Source: Paenibacillus sp. HB172176 (lineage in GTDB: Bacteria > Bacillota > Bacilli > Paenibacillales > Paenibacillaceae). From it: a stretch of 64,000 bases of DNA. The first letter of the stretch is position 1. Every line of letters starts with the position of its first letter. Below the pieces are notes generated by a model that did no database searches, had not been told where the DNA came from, and saw nothing but the letters and a program-made list of their open reading frames with translations. The position numbers and the translations under genes are program-made. Below are positions 18,864 through 27,758 of the stretch, piece by piece. The DNA is taken from positions 186,001 through 250,000 of the forward strand of contig NZ_JAATHD010000004.1 in assembly GCF_011947265.1 (NCBI RefSeq), written 5' to 3'.

Positions 18864-18918
18864 TGCAGGGCGCTCAAGGTCGGGCTTGTAGAGGAGGGCT
18901 CTCAAGGTCGAGCTATAG
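18841..18918. repeat. Threefold imperfect repeat at the regulator's 3' end
   Basis: The 3' codons of the response regulator, including the stop (18861-18863), are repeated at 18868 and again, more diverged, at about 18896. The unit is about 27 bp (GGGCGCTCAAGGTCGGGCT core). Confidence 0.75.
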
Positions 18919-19052
18919 TGAGTAGAGCGGCAAGTTGACGATTGGGTGGAGAAAGGTCGGACATTTCGGGACTGTAGAGTTACTTTTTACACCTGCACGC
19001 GTTCGAGTGGGCATTTTCCAGACAAAAAGTCTGTTAGAACAGGTTGCTGTTT

Positions 19053-19081
19053 TCCAAGGACTCCGTCAGGCATTTTTCTTA
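19053..19081 (+). repeat. 29-bp repeat, copy 1
   Basis: TCCAAGGACTCCGTCAGGC followed by ATTTTTCTTA; matches 19562-19590 with two mismatches. It resembles a terminator (stem then T-run), weaker than copy 2. Confidence 0.7.
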
Positions 19082-19234
19082 CCACAATAGAATTTATAAG
19101 TTTTTTAGACACTTAAACTTGAGAATTCATTTGGCGATAACGCGGTCGCTCATGTTCGAAAGGCCTCGATAGAGGTTTTCTCACAGTTATAGAAATTTTA
19201 AAATTTTGAGTAGGCTTGGATGCAGCCAGGCGGA

Positions 19235-19424
19235 AAGCTAACGAAGAGTGATAACGTTAAACTCATAAAAAGGCATCAATTTCAAATCTAACAAAGATGT
19301 ATCGTCTTATTACATGGTTTTGGGCTGAAATCCTGCTCCCTTTGATGAATAGCGATATCAATATTCTTTAGATTCACAGAAGCTGGAGATTCAGGCGTAT
19401 AACGTTATGAATCTTCCCTGGAAT
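19235..19424. repeat. Four-motif intergenic repeat, copy A (190 bp)
   Basis: A diverged copy of the family also found at 29756-29946 and 54957-55147. Left motifs start at 19235 and 19285 (50 apart, CTAACGAAGA and AATCTAACAAA). Inverted right motifs end at 19374 and 19424 (50 apart). The outer right arm still matches the left motif in reverse complement (GAAGATTCATAACGTTAT). Confidence 0.75.
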
Positions 19425-19561
19425 CTGATGGTCTTGGTCTGAGAGACTTCGATTCCATAAATATAGCGAAATGAGCCGCAGGTTTATCAGCCTGCGAGTC
19501 CGCCGAGTCTAATTTCCATGAGAAGAACGGAAAGCATACAGGCAGCACAACTTTATTGCGC

Positions 19562-19590
19562 TCCAAGGACGCCGTCAGGCGTTTTTCTTA
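19562..19590 (+). terminator. 29-bp repeat, copy 2: terminator-like hairpin
   Basis: ACGCC GTCA GGCGT followed by TTTTCTTA makes a short hairpin with a T-run. It is the better-preserved copy of the unit at 19053. Confidence 0.55.
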
Positions 19591-19650
19591 AGGACGATGC
19601 AAGCTTGAGTGAGTCATACGCAGCTCTGCTTCGTGGATGAGGAGATGAAC

Positions 19651-19836
19651 GGGATTTTCTCCTGTTTATTTTATGAAATGAATAAAAACAAACGATTTAG
19701 CTGGAAATCTTCCCGCTTATTATGCTGATTCAGCCGAATTTCTCTTTGAAGCAGGATTTATGCTGGAGAAATTCCAGTTTATTTAGCAGAAGGGGATGAA
19801 AGCAGCAGCATATACAGGAGAAATTCCTGTTTATCC
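19651..19836. repeat. Hairpin repeat family, copy 1 (52-bp period)
   Basis: Contains short hairpins GCTGGAGAAATTCCAG starting at 19762 and ACAGGAGAAATTCCTGT starting at 19814, 52 bases apart. A related, decayed unit begins near 19651. The same arrangement, with AGGGGATG between hairpins, recurs at 58951-59090. Confidence 0.75.
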
Positions 19837-19932
19837 AAGCTTATCGAAGCTTACTGCGGGCTGCTTTAAAAGTCGTATTTTGGACTTGAATATTAATAAT
19901 GTTCCATCTAATGTAGAGGAGGAATGCGGACC

Positions 19933-22404
19933 ATGGTTGTCGGTTACAAGAACCCGGAATTGACGGTGGAGGAACGAGTGGAGGATCTGCTTGGTCGGAT
20001 GACGCTGAAGGAGAAGGCGGGCCAGCTTAATCAGCATATGTACGGCTGGGACGCTTATGCGCGAACGGGCGAAGAGATCGCGCTTACGGACAAATTCAAG
20101 GAGCAGGTTGCGTTCGGCGAGGGCATGGGAGCGCTCTACGGGCTGTTCCGCGCCGATCCGTGGTCGGCGGTGACGCATGACAACGGCATACCTACCCGTT
20201 TAAACGGCAGGATTGCCAATGAGATTCAGAGATATGTCCGCGAGAACACGCGGCTTGGCATTCCGGTGTTATTGTCGGAGGAATGCCCGCATGGCCATCA
20301 GGCGCTGGACTCGACGCTGCTGCCCGTTAATCTGGCGGTGGGTTCGACCTGGAACCCCGAGCTGGCCGAGCGGGCTTATTCCCATGTCGCCGCCGAGATT
20401 CGCGGCAGGGGCGGCCATCTTGGTCTGGTGTCCGCGCTGGACATGCTGCTCGAGCCCCGCTGGGGAAGAGCGGAGGAATGCTACAGCGAGGATCCGTATC
20501 TGACGGCGAGCTTTGCGCAGGCGGTAGTGCGCGGTCTGCAGGGAGAAAGGGCGGAAGAACTGAAGTCCGGCGGCAAGGTGGCAGCGATTCTGAAGCATCT
20601 GTGCGCGCAAGGCGCAGGGCAAGGGGGGCATAACGCGGGTCCCGCCAGCATCGGCGAGCGGGAGCTGCGCGAGGTTCATTTGCCAGCCGCGCTCGCCGGC
20701 GTGGAAGCCGGAGCGCTCGGAGTGATGGCCGCCTACAATGAGATCGACGGCGTGCCTTGCCATGCCAATTCGTACTTGCTGGAGGGAATTCTGCGCAAGG
20801 AGTGGAAGTTCGACGGCATCGTCATGGCAGACGGCTGCGCGATCGACAGATTGACAGCTCTTGGCGGGGATTATCCGTCGGCGGCAGCGCTGGCTCTGTC
20901 GGCCGGTGTTGATCTGAGCTTATGGGACAAATCGTTCACGATGCTGGAGGAAGCGGTGGAGCGCGGGCTGGCGAGCATGGAAGACATCGACCGTTCCGTG
21001 CGGCGGGTGCTTGCGCTGAAGTTCCGGCTCGGCTTGTTCGACCAGCCTTATGTGGATGAGTCGTTGTCTGCTTCGGCGGTCGGTACGGAGGAGTCGCGAG
21101 CGTTGAATCTTCAGCTTGCGCGCGAATCGGCTGTGCTGTTGCGCAATGTCGGAGGCATTCTGCCGCTGGGCGGCGCCGGGCTTCGAGACGACGGTCAGTC
21201 TCGAGGGGGCGATGTGCCTTTGAGCGGCGTGCAGTCACAGGGCGGAGAAGAGACTCTGAGCAACGGCCCGTCACAAGGCGGCGATGTGCCTCTGAGCGGC
21301 AATCGCCCTCAAGACGGCAAGCCGTCTTCGGCGGGGCTTAAGCGCATCGCCGTCATCGGCCCGAATGCCGATCGGCTGTACAATCAGCTCGGCGATTATA
21401 CAAGCGTGCAGCTGCCGGGCTCCGGCATAACCGTTCTGCAGGGCATTCGCGAGCTTGCGCCTGACGGTACGGAGGTTGTATACGCGCGCGGCTGCGGCAT
21501 AAGAGATATGCGGGAGACGGGCCTCGACGAGGCTGTCGAAGCCGCGCGCAGCTCGGAGGTTGCGGTGTTGGTGCTGGGAGGCAGCAGCGCGCGTGAATTC
21601 GGTGAGCAATTCGACAGCAACGGGGCCATAATATGGGATGAGAATGCTTCCAGCGAGATGGATGCCGGAGAAGGCGTTGATCTGGCCGATCTGAGGCTGG
21701 GAGGCTTGCAGGAGGAGCTCGTGGAGCGAATCGCCGCGACCGGCACGCCGATTGTCGCCGTTGTCATTCAGGGGCGTCCGCACGCGCTGACCGCGATTGA
21801 GCCGCATTGCGATGCGATGCTGTGCGCTTGGTATCCGGGCCCTGAAGGAGGCCGCGCCATAGCGGAGCTGCTCTTCGGCCATGCGAATCCGAGCGGCAAG
21901 CTCTCGGTGTCGCTGCCGCGCTCATCGGCGCAGCTGCCGGTGTATTATCATCAGAAGAATCAAGGACGTCGCCGTCCTTATGTGGATATGTCGGAGCTGC
22001 CGCTCTATGGGTTCGGCTACGGACTGAGCTACACCGAATTTGATTGTGAGCTGGAGTCCTTGACAGCAACGTCCATAACGGCTGCTTCTTTGGATGCTGG
22101 AGAGACTGTACGGGTCTCGATAGGCGTTTCCAATATCGGCGAACGCGCGGGAGCGACAACGATTCAGCTCTACATTCAGGCATCGGGCTCTCCGATAACG
22201 CGCCGAGTGAGGGAGCTGAAGGGCTTCCGCAAGCTGGAGCTTCAGCCCGGCGAGAAGAAGTCGGTCGTGCTCGAGCTGGGCAGGGAGCAGCTCGCGATAT
22301 GGAATCGGGAGATGAAGTTCGCGGTAGAACCATGCGAGGTAACGTTGTTCGTTGGTTTGGACTCGCATGCGCCTGAAGCGGCGAAGCTTGCTATCACGCG
22401 CTGA
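19933..22404 (+). CDS. Glycoside hydrolase family 3 (beta-glycosidase)
   Basis: An 823-residue GH3 enzyme: N-terminal TIM-barrel, alpha/beta sandwich, then a C-terminal fibronectin-III-like domain. The probable nucleophile is Asp300 in IVMADGCAID. KHLCAQGAG corresponds to the KH motif of the family. No signal peptide, so it is cytoplasmic. ATG 19924 is in frame but directly abuts GGAGG; ATG 19933 is 10 bases from it and preferred. Residues 423-470 are a low-complexity insert of 12-residue repeats between the two main domains. GH3 covers beta-glucosidase, xylosidase and N-acetylglucosaminidase activity. The following aminosugar-acid genes make an aminosugar or uronate glycoside attractive, but that is inference. 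Confidence 0.9.
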   Translation: MVVGYKNPELTVEERVEDLLGRMTLKEKAGQLNQHMYGWDAYARTGEEIALTDKFKEQVAFGEGMGALYGLFRADPWSAVTHDNGIPTRLNGRIANEIQRYVRENTRLGIPVLLSEECPHGHQALDSTLLPVNLAVGSTWNPELAERAYSHVAAEIRGRGGHLGLVSALDMLLEPRWGRAEECYSEDPYLTASFAQAVVRGLQGERAEELKSGGKVAAILKHLCAQGAGQGGHNAGPASIGERELREVHLPAALAGVEAGALGVMAAYNEIDGVPCHANSYLLEGILRKEWKFDGIVMADGCAIDRLTALGGDYPSAAALALSAGVDLSLWDKSFTMLEEAVERGLASMEDIDRSVRRVLALKFRLGLFDQPYVDESLSASAVGTEESRALNLQLARESAVLLRNVGGILPLGGAGLRDDGQSRGGDVPLSGVQSQGGEETLSNGPSQGGDVPLSGNRPQDGKPSSAGLKRIAVIGPNADRLYNQLGDYTSVQLPGSGITVLQGIRELAPDGTEVVYARGCGIRDMRETGLDEAVEAARSSEVAVLVLGGSSAREFGEQFDSNGAIIWDENASSEMDAGEGVDLADLRLGGLQEELVERIAATGTPIVAVVIQGRPHALTAIEPHCDAMLCAWYPGPEGGRAIAELLFGHANPSGKLSVSLPRSSAQLPVYYHQKNQGRRRPYVDMSELPLYGFGYGLSYTEFDCELESLTATSITAASLDAGETVRVSIGVSNIGERAGATTIQLYIQASGSPITRRVRELKGFRKLELQPGEKKSVVLELGREQLAIWNREMKFAVEPCEVTLFVGLDSHAPEAAKLAITR
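21199..21342 (+). repeat. In-frame 36-bp tandem repeat inside GH3
   Basis: Units at 21199-21234, 21235-21270 and 21271-21306, plus a decayed fourth to 21342, encode SRGGDVPLSGVQ, SQGGEETLSNGP and SQGGDVPLSGNR. They sit at an inter-domain linker and keep the frame. Confidence 0.85.
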
Positions 22405-22480
22405 TGAAGCGGATGAGGCAGGTATGCTGATGGATTTCTGAACGAATGTCACGCACGAAAAGGAATGGAAGGTGAGCAGA

Positions 22481-23578
22481 ATGGAACAATGGGTATTGCG
22501 CGACGTTGCTTTGCTCGACGGCAGGAGGCAGGATATTGTCATAACGGATGGTATCGTCAGCGGCATATTGCCTCCGGGAGAGGGGCAGGCAGATCGCATC
22601 GTAGATGGCAAAGGGCAGTATGTGTCCCCGGGCTGGATTGATCTGCATGTGCATGCCGTGCCGGAGCTTGACCCCTACGGCGACGAAATCGATGAGATCG
22701 GCGTGAAGCTGGGCGTCGGCACAATCGTGGACGCCGGCAGCTGCGGAGCCGATCGCATCGGCGAATTGCAAGCCGCGGCGTCGCAGGCGAGCACCAGGGT
22801 TCGAGCTTTTTTGAACATATCCCATATCGGCCTTGCGCGCATCGATGAGCTGTCGCAGCTGGAATGGCTGGACGAGGACAAGCTTCGGGAGGCGCTCGAG
22901 CAATATCAGGGCTTCATCGTAGGCATGAAAGCCAGGATCAGCCGCAGCGTCGTGAAGGAGCAAGGACTTGAGCCGCTTCGAATCGCGAGAAAATGGTCAG
23001 ACCAATATCAGCTGCCGCTGATGGTTCACATCGGCTCCGGGCCGCCGGCCATTAGCGAAGTGATGGACTTGCTGCGACAGGGCGACATTGTGACTCACTT
23101 TCTGAACGGCAAGGCGAATAATCTGTTCGACGAGTCGGGGGAGCCGATTCCAGCTTTGCTTGAAGCTTTGGCGAGAGGCGTCCATCTCGACGTCGGGCAT
23201 GGCACGGCGAGCTTTTCGTTCGAGGTCGCGGAGCGTGCGAAGGCGGCGGGCATTCATCCGGGCACGATAAGTACGGATATTTATAAGAACAATCGCTTGA
23301 ACGGACCCGTCTTCAGCATGGCGGACACGATGAGCAAGTTCTTGTTGCTGGGCTATCGTCTGCAGGAGGTCGTTCAGATGGTCACCCGGAATGCGGCTGA
23401 GCGCATCGGGCAACCGGAGCTTGGGCGCATCGAGGTCGGAGGTCCGGCCAATTTGACCTTGTTCGAAGTAAAGCGGGGAGCCAAACGACTAGTAGATTCG
23501 GAAGGGCAGGAGCGAATCGCAAGCGAGTATATAGAAGCAAAGGGAGTGGTTGTCGATGGAACATACGATGCATGCTAA
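22481..23578 (+). CDS. Amidohydrolase/deacetylase-family metallohydrolase
   Basis: A 365-residue amidohydrolase-superfamily enzyme. The metal-binding HxH is in DLHVHAVPELDPYG. A Lys in GFIVGMKARISRS is the likely carbamylated bridging ligand, further His are in LMVHIGSGPP and HFLNGKANN, and the catalytic Asp is in TISTDIYKNN. Proteins of this dihydroorotase-like subgroup (EF_0837/Atu3266 type) are often encoded beside DgaE and DgaF homologues, exactly as here. It probably hydrolyses an N-acyl or O-acyl group or a cyclic amide in the same pathway. The start is ATG 22481 with GGAAGGTGAG upstream; GTG 22472 falls inside that site. It overlaps the next gene. Confidence 0.87.
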   Translation: MEQWVLRDVALLDGRRQDIVITDGIVSGILPPGEGQADRIVDGKGQYVSPGWIDLHVHAVPELDPYGDEIDEIGVKLGVGTIVDAGSCGADRIGELQAAASQASTRVRAFLNISHIGLARIDELSQLEWLDEDKLREALEQYQGFIVGMKARISRSVVKEQGLEPLRIARKWSDQYQLPLMVHIGSGPPAISEVMDLLRQGDIVTHFLNGKANNLFDESGEPIPALLEALARGVHLDVGHGTASFSFEVAERAKAAGIHPGTISTDIYKNNRLNGPVFSMADTMSKFLLLGYRLQEVVQMVTRNAAERIGQPELGRIEVGGPANLTLFEVKRGAKRLVDSEGQERIASEYIEAKGVVVDGTYDAC

Positions 23579-24656
23579 ATACGGTTTGAAGCGTGTTGTC
23601 AACGCAAGTGGAAGAATGAGCATTCTGGGCGTTTCCGCTCCGACGGACACGGTGATGGAGGCCGTGAAGCAAGGCGGTCAGCAATATGTGGAGATGGCCG
23701 ATCTGGTGGTCAAATCCGGCGAGCATATCGCCCGCGTGCTTGGAGCCCAGGGCGCGGTTGCCGTCAATTCGGCGTCGAGCGGCATTGCGTTATCCGTTGC
23801 AGCATTAGTAACGAAGGGGAAGACCCGCGCGAGTCTGCGTCTGCATCAGGATGCGATTTTCGCGAACGAGATTATTATGTTCAAAGGCCATAATGTGCAG
23901 TACGGCGCGCCAGTGGAGACGATGGTGGCGCTTGGCGGAGGACAACTGGTGGAGGTAGGCTTCGCCAATGAAGGACGCGCCTCTCATATTGAAGAAGCAG
24001 TTACGGAGCGGACGGCGGCGATTCTGTTCGTCAAGTCGCATCATTGCGTGCAGAAGAACATGATTTCCGTGGAGGAGGTCAGCGAGCTGGCAAATCGTCT
24101 CGGCGTTCCGCTCATCGTAGATGCGGCTGCCGAGGAGGATCTTCGCAAATATGTCCGTTTCGCCGATTTGGCGATCTATAGCGGGTCGAAGGCGATCGAA
24201 GGGCCGACGTCCGGCATCGTGGCCGGCAAGCAGCCTTATACGGACTGGGTACGGACGCAGCTGCATGGCATTGGCCGCAGCATGAAGGTGGGCAAGGAGA
24301 GCATCTTCGGCTTGCTGCAGGCGCTCGACGAATTTATGAATCGCCAGGATAAGAGCGAGCAGGAGAAGGCGGCTCTGGTCGAGCTGGACGCGCTAGGTAA
24401 TTTGCCCGGCGTAACGGTAGAGGTCGTGCAGGACGAGGCGGGTCGCGCGATTTTCCGCAGCCGCATCCGAATCGACGCTGGCGAGGCGGGTATCGGAGCC
24501 GCAGAGGTGAATGATCAGCTGCGCGAAGGCGACATCGCGGTCTATACGCGAGACTATGGCGTGAAGCAGGGTTATTTTGATATCGATCCACGATCGTTGC
24601 AAGGCGACGACATGACTGTTATTGCGACTAGAATACGCGAAATCATTGGGGGTTAA
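23556..24656 (+). CDS. dgaE: D-glucosaminate-6-phosphate ammonia-lyase (DgaE family)
   Basis: A 366-residue PLP-dependent enzyme of the SelA-like/DgaE group. Characterised DgaE converts D-glucosaminate-6-phosphate to 2-keto-3-deoxy-6-phosphogluconate plus ammonia. The PLP lysine is in IYSGSKAIEGPTSG, preceded by the cofactor-binding Asp of LIVDAAAEED. The start ATG 23556 overlaps the amidohydrolase by 23 bases and has GGGAG 9 bases upstream. The product is the substrate of the aldolase that follows 5 bases after its stop, which supports the assignment. Related enzymes act on other amino acids or aminosugar acids, so the substrate remains inference. Confidence 0.85.
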   Translation: MEHTMHAKYGLKRVVNASGRMSILGVSAPTDTVMEAVKQGGQQYVEMADLVVKSGEHIARVLGAQGAVAVNSASSGIALSVAALVTKGKTRASLRLHQDAIFANEIIMFKGHNVQYGAPVETMVALGGGQLVEVGFANEGRASHIEEAVTERTAAILFVKSHHCVQKNMISVEEVSELANRLGVPLIVDAAAEEDLRKYVRFADLAIYSGSKAIEGPTSGIVAGKQPYTDWVRTQLHGIGRSMKVGKESIFGLLQALDEFMNRQDKSEQEKAALVELDALGNLPGVTVEVVQDEAGRAIFRSRIRIDAGEAGIGAAEVNDQLREGDIAVYTRDYGVKQGYFDIDPRSLQGDDMTVIATRIREIIGG

Positions 24657-24661
24657 GGGAT

Positions 24662-25417
24662 ATGAGCAATATGAACAAACGGATGTATAAGGGCAGAGCG
24701 GCACTGAATGTGCTGACCAATTCGATTCAAAATGCGAAGGATGTATTCGAGGCGGCGGAAGGGCATATGCTTGTTGGCGTACTGTCCAAGTCCTATCCCG
24801 ATGCCGCGTCGGCCGTTGAGGCCATGAAGGAATATGGAGCCGCGATTGACGACGCCGTCTCCATCGGGCTCGGAGCGGGCGACAATCGCCAGGCCGCCGT
24901 CGTGGAAGAAATCGTGAAGAGCTACGCGGGCGGGCATATCAATCAGATCTTCCCTTCCGTTGGCGCAACCCGCGCTAACCTGAACGGCAGAGACGGGTGG
25001 GTCAATGCGCTTGTATCGCCTTGCGGCAAGCCGGGCTTCGTCAACATCTCCACCGGCGTCGCGAGCAGCGCGGTAGAGGACAAAGCGATTGTTCCCGTGA
25101 AGTCGGCCATTGCGCTGGTGCGCGATATGGGCGGCAATGCTTTGAAGTATTTTCCGATGGGCGGTCTTAAGCTTGTGGACGAGTTCCGCAAAGTGGCCAA
25201 AGCATGCGGCGAGGAAGGCTTCGCGCTAGAGCCTACCGGCGGCATTGATCTCGACAACTTCGAGGCGATTGTGGAAATCGCGCTGCAAGCAGGCGTGCCG
25301 CAGATTATTCCGCATGTGTACTCCTCAATCATCGATAAGGAGACTGGAGCGACGCGGGTGTCCGATGTGCGGAAGCTGTACGGAGCATTGAAGAGCCTGG
25401 TTGATCGATATGAGTAA
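24662..25417 (+). CDS. dgaF: 2-Keto-3-deoxy-6-phosphogluconate aldolase (DgaF family)
   Basis: A 251-residue aldolase of the DgaF type, longer than the classical Eda aldolase of about 210 residues. It should split 2-keto-3-deoxy-6-phosphogluconate into pyruvate and glyceraldehyde-3-phosphate. The Schiff-base lysine is probably the one in GGNALKYFPMGG, with TGGIDLDNF as phosphate-binding turn. The start is ATG 24662 after a GGGGGTTAAGG site. It is fed both by DgaE upstream and by the KDG kinase downstream, making it the junction of the operon. The reading frame overlaps the kinase start by 8 bases. Confidence 0.88.
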   Translation: MSNMNKRMYKGRAALNVLTNSIQNAKDVFEAAEGHMLVGVLSKSYPDAASAVEAMKEYGAAIDDAVSIGLGAGDNRQAAVVEEIVKSYAGGHINQIFPSVGATRANLNGRDGWVNALVSPCGKPGFVNISTGVASSAVEDKAIVPVKSAIALVRDMGGNALKYFPMGGLKLVDEFRKVAKACGEEGFALEPTGGIDLDNFEAIVEIALQAGVPQIIPHVYSSIIDKETGATRVSDVRKLYGALKSLVDRYE

Positions 25418-26423
25418 AATAACGGCATTCGGCGAAGTGATGATGCGGCTGGAAGCGCCGCGTTACGCGACGCTGGCGCAAAGCTCGACGCTGAACTATT
25501 CCTTCTCCGGGACCGGAGTCAATGTCGCATCTGCCTTGACGCGGTACGGCCATAGCGGACGAGTGGCGAGCGTATTGCCGGATAATCCGCTTGGCGACGC
25601 GGCCGTTGGCTATTTGCGTCGGCTCGGCGTTGATACGCGTTACATTGCGCGCGGCGGACGCTATATCGGCAGCTACTTCCTGGAGCATGGCTTCGGCGCG
25701 AGGCCCAGCCGGGTCACATACACGGATCGATGGGGCAGCAGCTTCAATACGGCCGATTTCCCTGATGAGCTGCTTGCCGGTGCGGCGGCAGACTCGGACG
25801 CTGTGCATTTCTGCGGTATTACGCTGGCGATGAACGACCGCGTTCGCGATGCGATGAAGCGCTTCGCTCGCTTCGCGAAGGATGCCGGCAAGACGATCAT
25901 CTTCGACTGCAACTATCGCCCGTCGCTGTGGGGCGAAGGCGGGTACGAGCTGGCTCGTCCTCATTATCGAGAAATGCTGGCGTTTGCGGATATCGTCTTC
26001 ATGAATGAACGCGACGCTATTCATATTCTGGAGATGCCGACTGGCAAGAAGGACCGCATGGCCCAGCTTCAGGAGTTGATTCCGCAAGCGGCGGAGCAAT
26101 ACGGCTTGCGTACGGTGGCCGGCACGCATCGCAGCATCAACGCGGACGGCACGCATGAATTAAGAGGCTACCTGCACAAGGCGGGACAGTTCTCCTTCGC
26201 CAAGCCGCTCGTCTTCGCCGTGCATGATCGGGTAGGGGCGGGCGATGCGTACGCCAGCGGCATTATACACGGGGAGCTGCAAGGAGCGGACGCCGCCCAT
26301 ACGGTCAGCTTTGCGAGCGCCGCGGCGATGCTGGCTCACACCGTAGAAGGCGATACGCCGCTCGCGACGGAGAGAGAAGTGCTGGAAGCGATGCGGGAAG
26401 GTATAAGCGACGTGAGAAGATGA
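25410..26423 (+). CDS. kdgK: PfkB-family sugar kinase, probable 2-keto-3-deoxygluconate kinase
   Basis: A 337-residue ribokinase/PfkB-fold kinase. The N-terminal ITAFGEVMMRL is typical of KDG kinases. The C-terminal PfkB signature DRVGAGDAYASG carries the catalytic Asp and the anion-hole glycines. The start is ATG 25410, overlapping DgaF; a TTG at 25401 is also in frame. KDG is the end product of unsaturated uronate breakdown, so this kinase links uronate-yielding enzymes (GH105, lyases) to DgaF. Gluconate or another 2-keto acid cannot be excluded. Confidence 0.85.
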   Translation: MSKITAFGEVMMRLEAPRYATLAQSSTLNYSFSGTGVNVASALTRYGHSGRVASVLPDNPLGDAAVGYLRRLGVDTRYIARGGRYIGSYFLEHGFGARPSRVTYTDRWGSSFNTADFPDELLAGAAADSDAVHFCGITLAMNDRVRDAMKRFARFAKDAGKTIIFDCNYRPSLWGEGGYELARPHYREMLAFADIVFMNERDAIHILEMPTGKKDRMAQLQELIPQAAEQYGLRTVAGTHRSINADGTHELRGYLHKAGQFSFAKPLVFAVHDRVGAGDAYASGIIHGELQGADAAHTVSFASAAAMLAHTVEGDTPLATEREVLEAMREGISDVRR

Positions 26424-26440
26424 AGCTGACTTTTGGCGCT

Positions 26441-26695
26441 GCTGCAGCGCAGAGAATCAGCGTTGGAGAGCAGAAGTCGGCGCGTGGAGTTGCTGCAGCG
26501 CAGAAAATCAGCGCAGGAGAGTAGAAGTCGGCGCGTGGAGTTGCTGCAACGCAGGAAATCAGCGTTGGAGAGCCGAAGCCGGCATGAGTAGGAGCTGCAA
26601 CGCAGGGAATTAGCGTTGGAGAGCCGAAGCAGGCTCGAGTAGGAGCTGTAACGCAGGAAATCAGAGCTGGAGAGCGTCGGCCGGTGCGCAGTGGT
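26441..26695. repeat. Five tandem 51-bp repeats
   Basis: Units start exactly at 26441, 26492, 26543, 26594 and 26645, each 51 bp, beginning GCTGCAGCGCAG or a close variant and diverging towards the right. They fill the gap between the kinase and the AraC gene. Because 51 is a multiple of three, the minus strand shows a 17-residue periodic open frame, which I take as a by-product. Confidence 0.9.
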
Positions 26696-26731
26696 CGACA
26701 AATGCGTTAGCGAAGGAGGCGCTCATGGCAG

Positions 26732-27670
26732 ATGGAGGACAAGCACAAGGAACAGCCGTTCGATACGGATGCAAGGAAGCATGCGCGCTTTCATTTCGAC
26801 AACCAGTATCGACATGATCCGAAAGTCTACGGACCCGTCACGCTGTATCAAATCGGGGATTTGAGCTGCGCGCCGGGCTACGAAATCGGCGAGCATGTGC
26901 AATATTGCCATGAGATCAGCTATATCGCCTCGGGAAAAGGCGTCTTCACCAGCGATTCAGATTACTTCGAGGTGAAGGAGGGCGACCTCATCCTGCACAG
27001 ACCGGGACAAAGGCATAACGGGATTGCCGACAAGGCGGATCCGTTTCGTTTTTTCTATATCGGCTTCTCATTGGAGGAGCACGCGGAAGGCGCTGCGAAG
27101 GATGCAGACGCCTTCTTCGCTATGCTTCGCATGCTTGATCAGACGGCGGATCCAGTTGCGGCGAATCAGCAGCCGGTCGCCGCAGCGTTCGTCGGCTTGT
27201 TCCAGGAGCTGATGCATCCGAGCGGGTACGCCGCTATTATGATCGAGTCTTATTTGAGACAAGTGTTGGTTGCGGCTTATCGCGCCTTCTACGAACGCTG
27301 GGACTACGACTATGATCCGAAGGCCAAATCCGATCATCCCAGGCAAATCGTATACCGGATCATTCATTATATCGATTCTCGGCTGACGGAAATCGAAGAA
27401 TTGACCGAAATTGCCGATGAGCTGAATTACAGCTATTCGTACCTGTCCCATATCTTCTCGCGAGAGACGGGCCGAACGATCAAGGAGTACTACAATCGCA
27501 AGCGCTTCGAGCTTGCGGGGGAGTGGCTGCGCGCCGGGCAGCTCACGGTCACGCACATTGCCGAGCGGCTCAACTACCATTCCATTCATGCGTTCAGCAA
27601 AGCCTTCCGGCAGCATTACGGCATGTCGCCGACCGAATATCAAGCCCTGGCCGACAATCTAAAAAAATGA
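26732..27670 (+). CDS. AraC-family transcriptional regulator with cupin sensor
   Basis: A 312-residue soluble regulator. The N-terminal cupin (residues about 45-115) includes HEISYIASGKGVF and the HRPGQRHNG metal/ligand strand. The C-terminal AraC double helix-turn-helix (about 205-305) includes LNYHSIHAFSKAFRQHYG. The ATG at 26732 has AAGGAGG at 26713-26719; another ATG at 26725 is out of frame. It sits 88 bases before two oxidoreductase genes and probably controls them. Confidence 0.9.
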   Translation: MEDKHKEQPFDTDARKHARFHFDNQYRHDPKVYGPVTLYQIGDLSCAPGYEIGEHVQYCHEISYIASGKGVFTSDSDYFEVKEGDLILHRPGQRHNGIADKADPFRFFYIGFSLEEHAEGAAKDADAFFAMLRMLDQTADPVAANQQPVAAAFVGLFQELMHPSGYAAIMIESYLRQVLVAAYRAFYERWDYDYDPKAKSDHPRQIVYRIIHYIDSRLTEIEELTEIADELNYSYSYLSHIFSRETGRTIKEYYNRKRFELAGEWLRAGQLTVTHIAERLNYHSIHAFSKAFRQHYGMSPTEYQALADNLKK

Positions 27671-27758
27671 CAACGAATGAAAACAACCGCGGCCAAAGCC
27701 GATCGCGAATCCCGTTGTTATAATAGGGCTAACTTAACCAGGGGAGGTTATCCACCAG

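Larger units (their letters stand above)
18864..19932. other. 1.07-kb intergenic region filled with repeats
   Basis: No coding sequence is supported. From left to right: the 27-bp repeats, a CAGAC/GTCTG hairpin at 19019-19033, a 29-bp repeat at 19053-19081, a 190-bp copy of the four-motif repeat at 19235-19424, the second 29-bp copy at 19562-19590, and a hairpin cluster at 19651-19836 just before GH3. The density of repeats suggests a landing site for small repeated elements. Confidence 0.75.

Noticed and set aside
26441..26695. Possible CRISPR array
   Set aside because: The units are contiguous and diverge along their whole length; there are no unique spacers and no cas genes.
26336..26701. 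121-codon minus-strand frame with 17-residue repeats
   Set aside because: Produced by the 51-bp tandem array; no ribosome binding site and no conserved fold.
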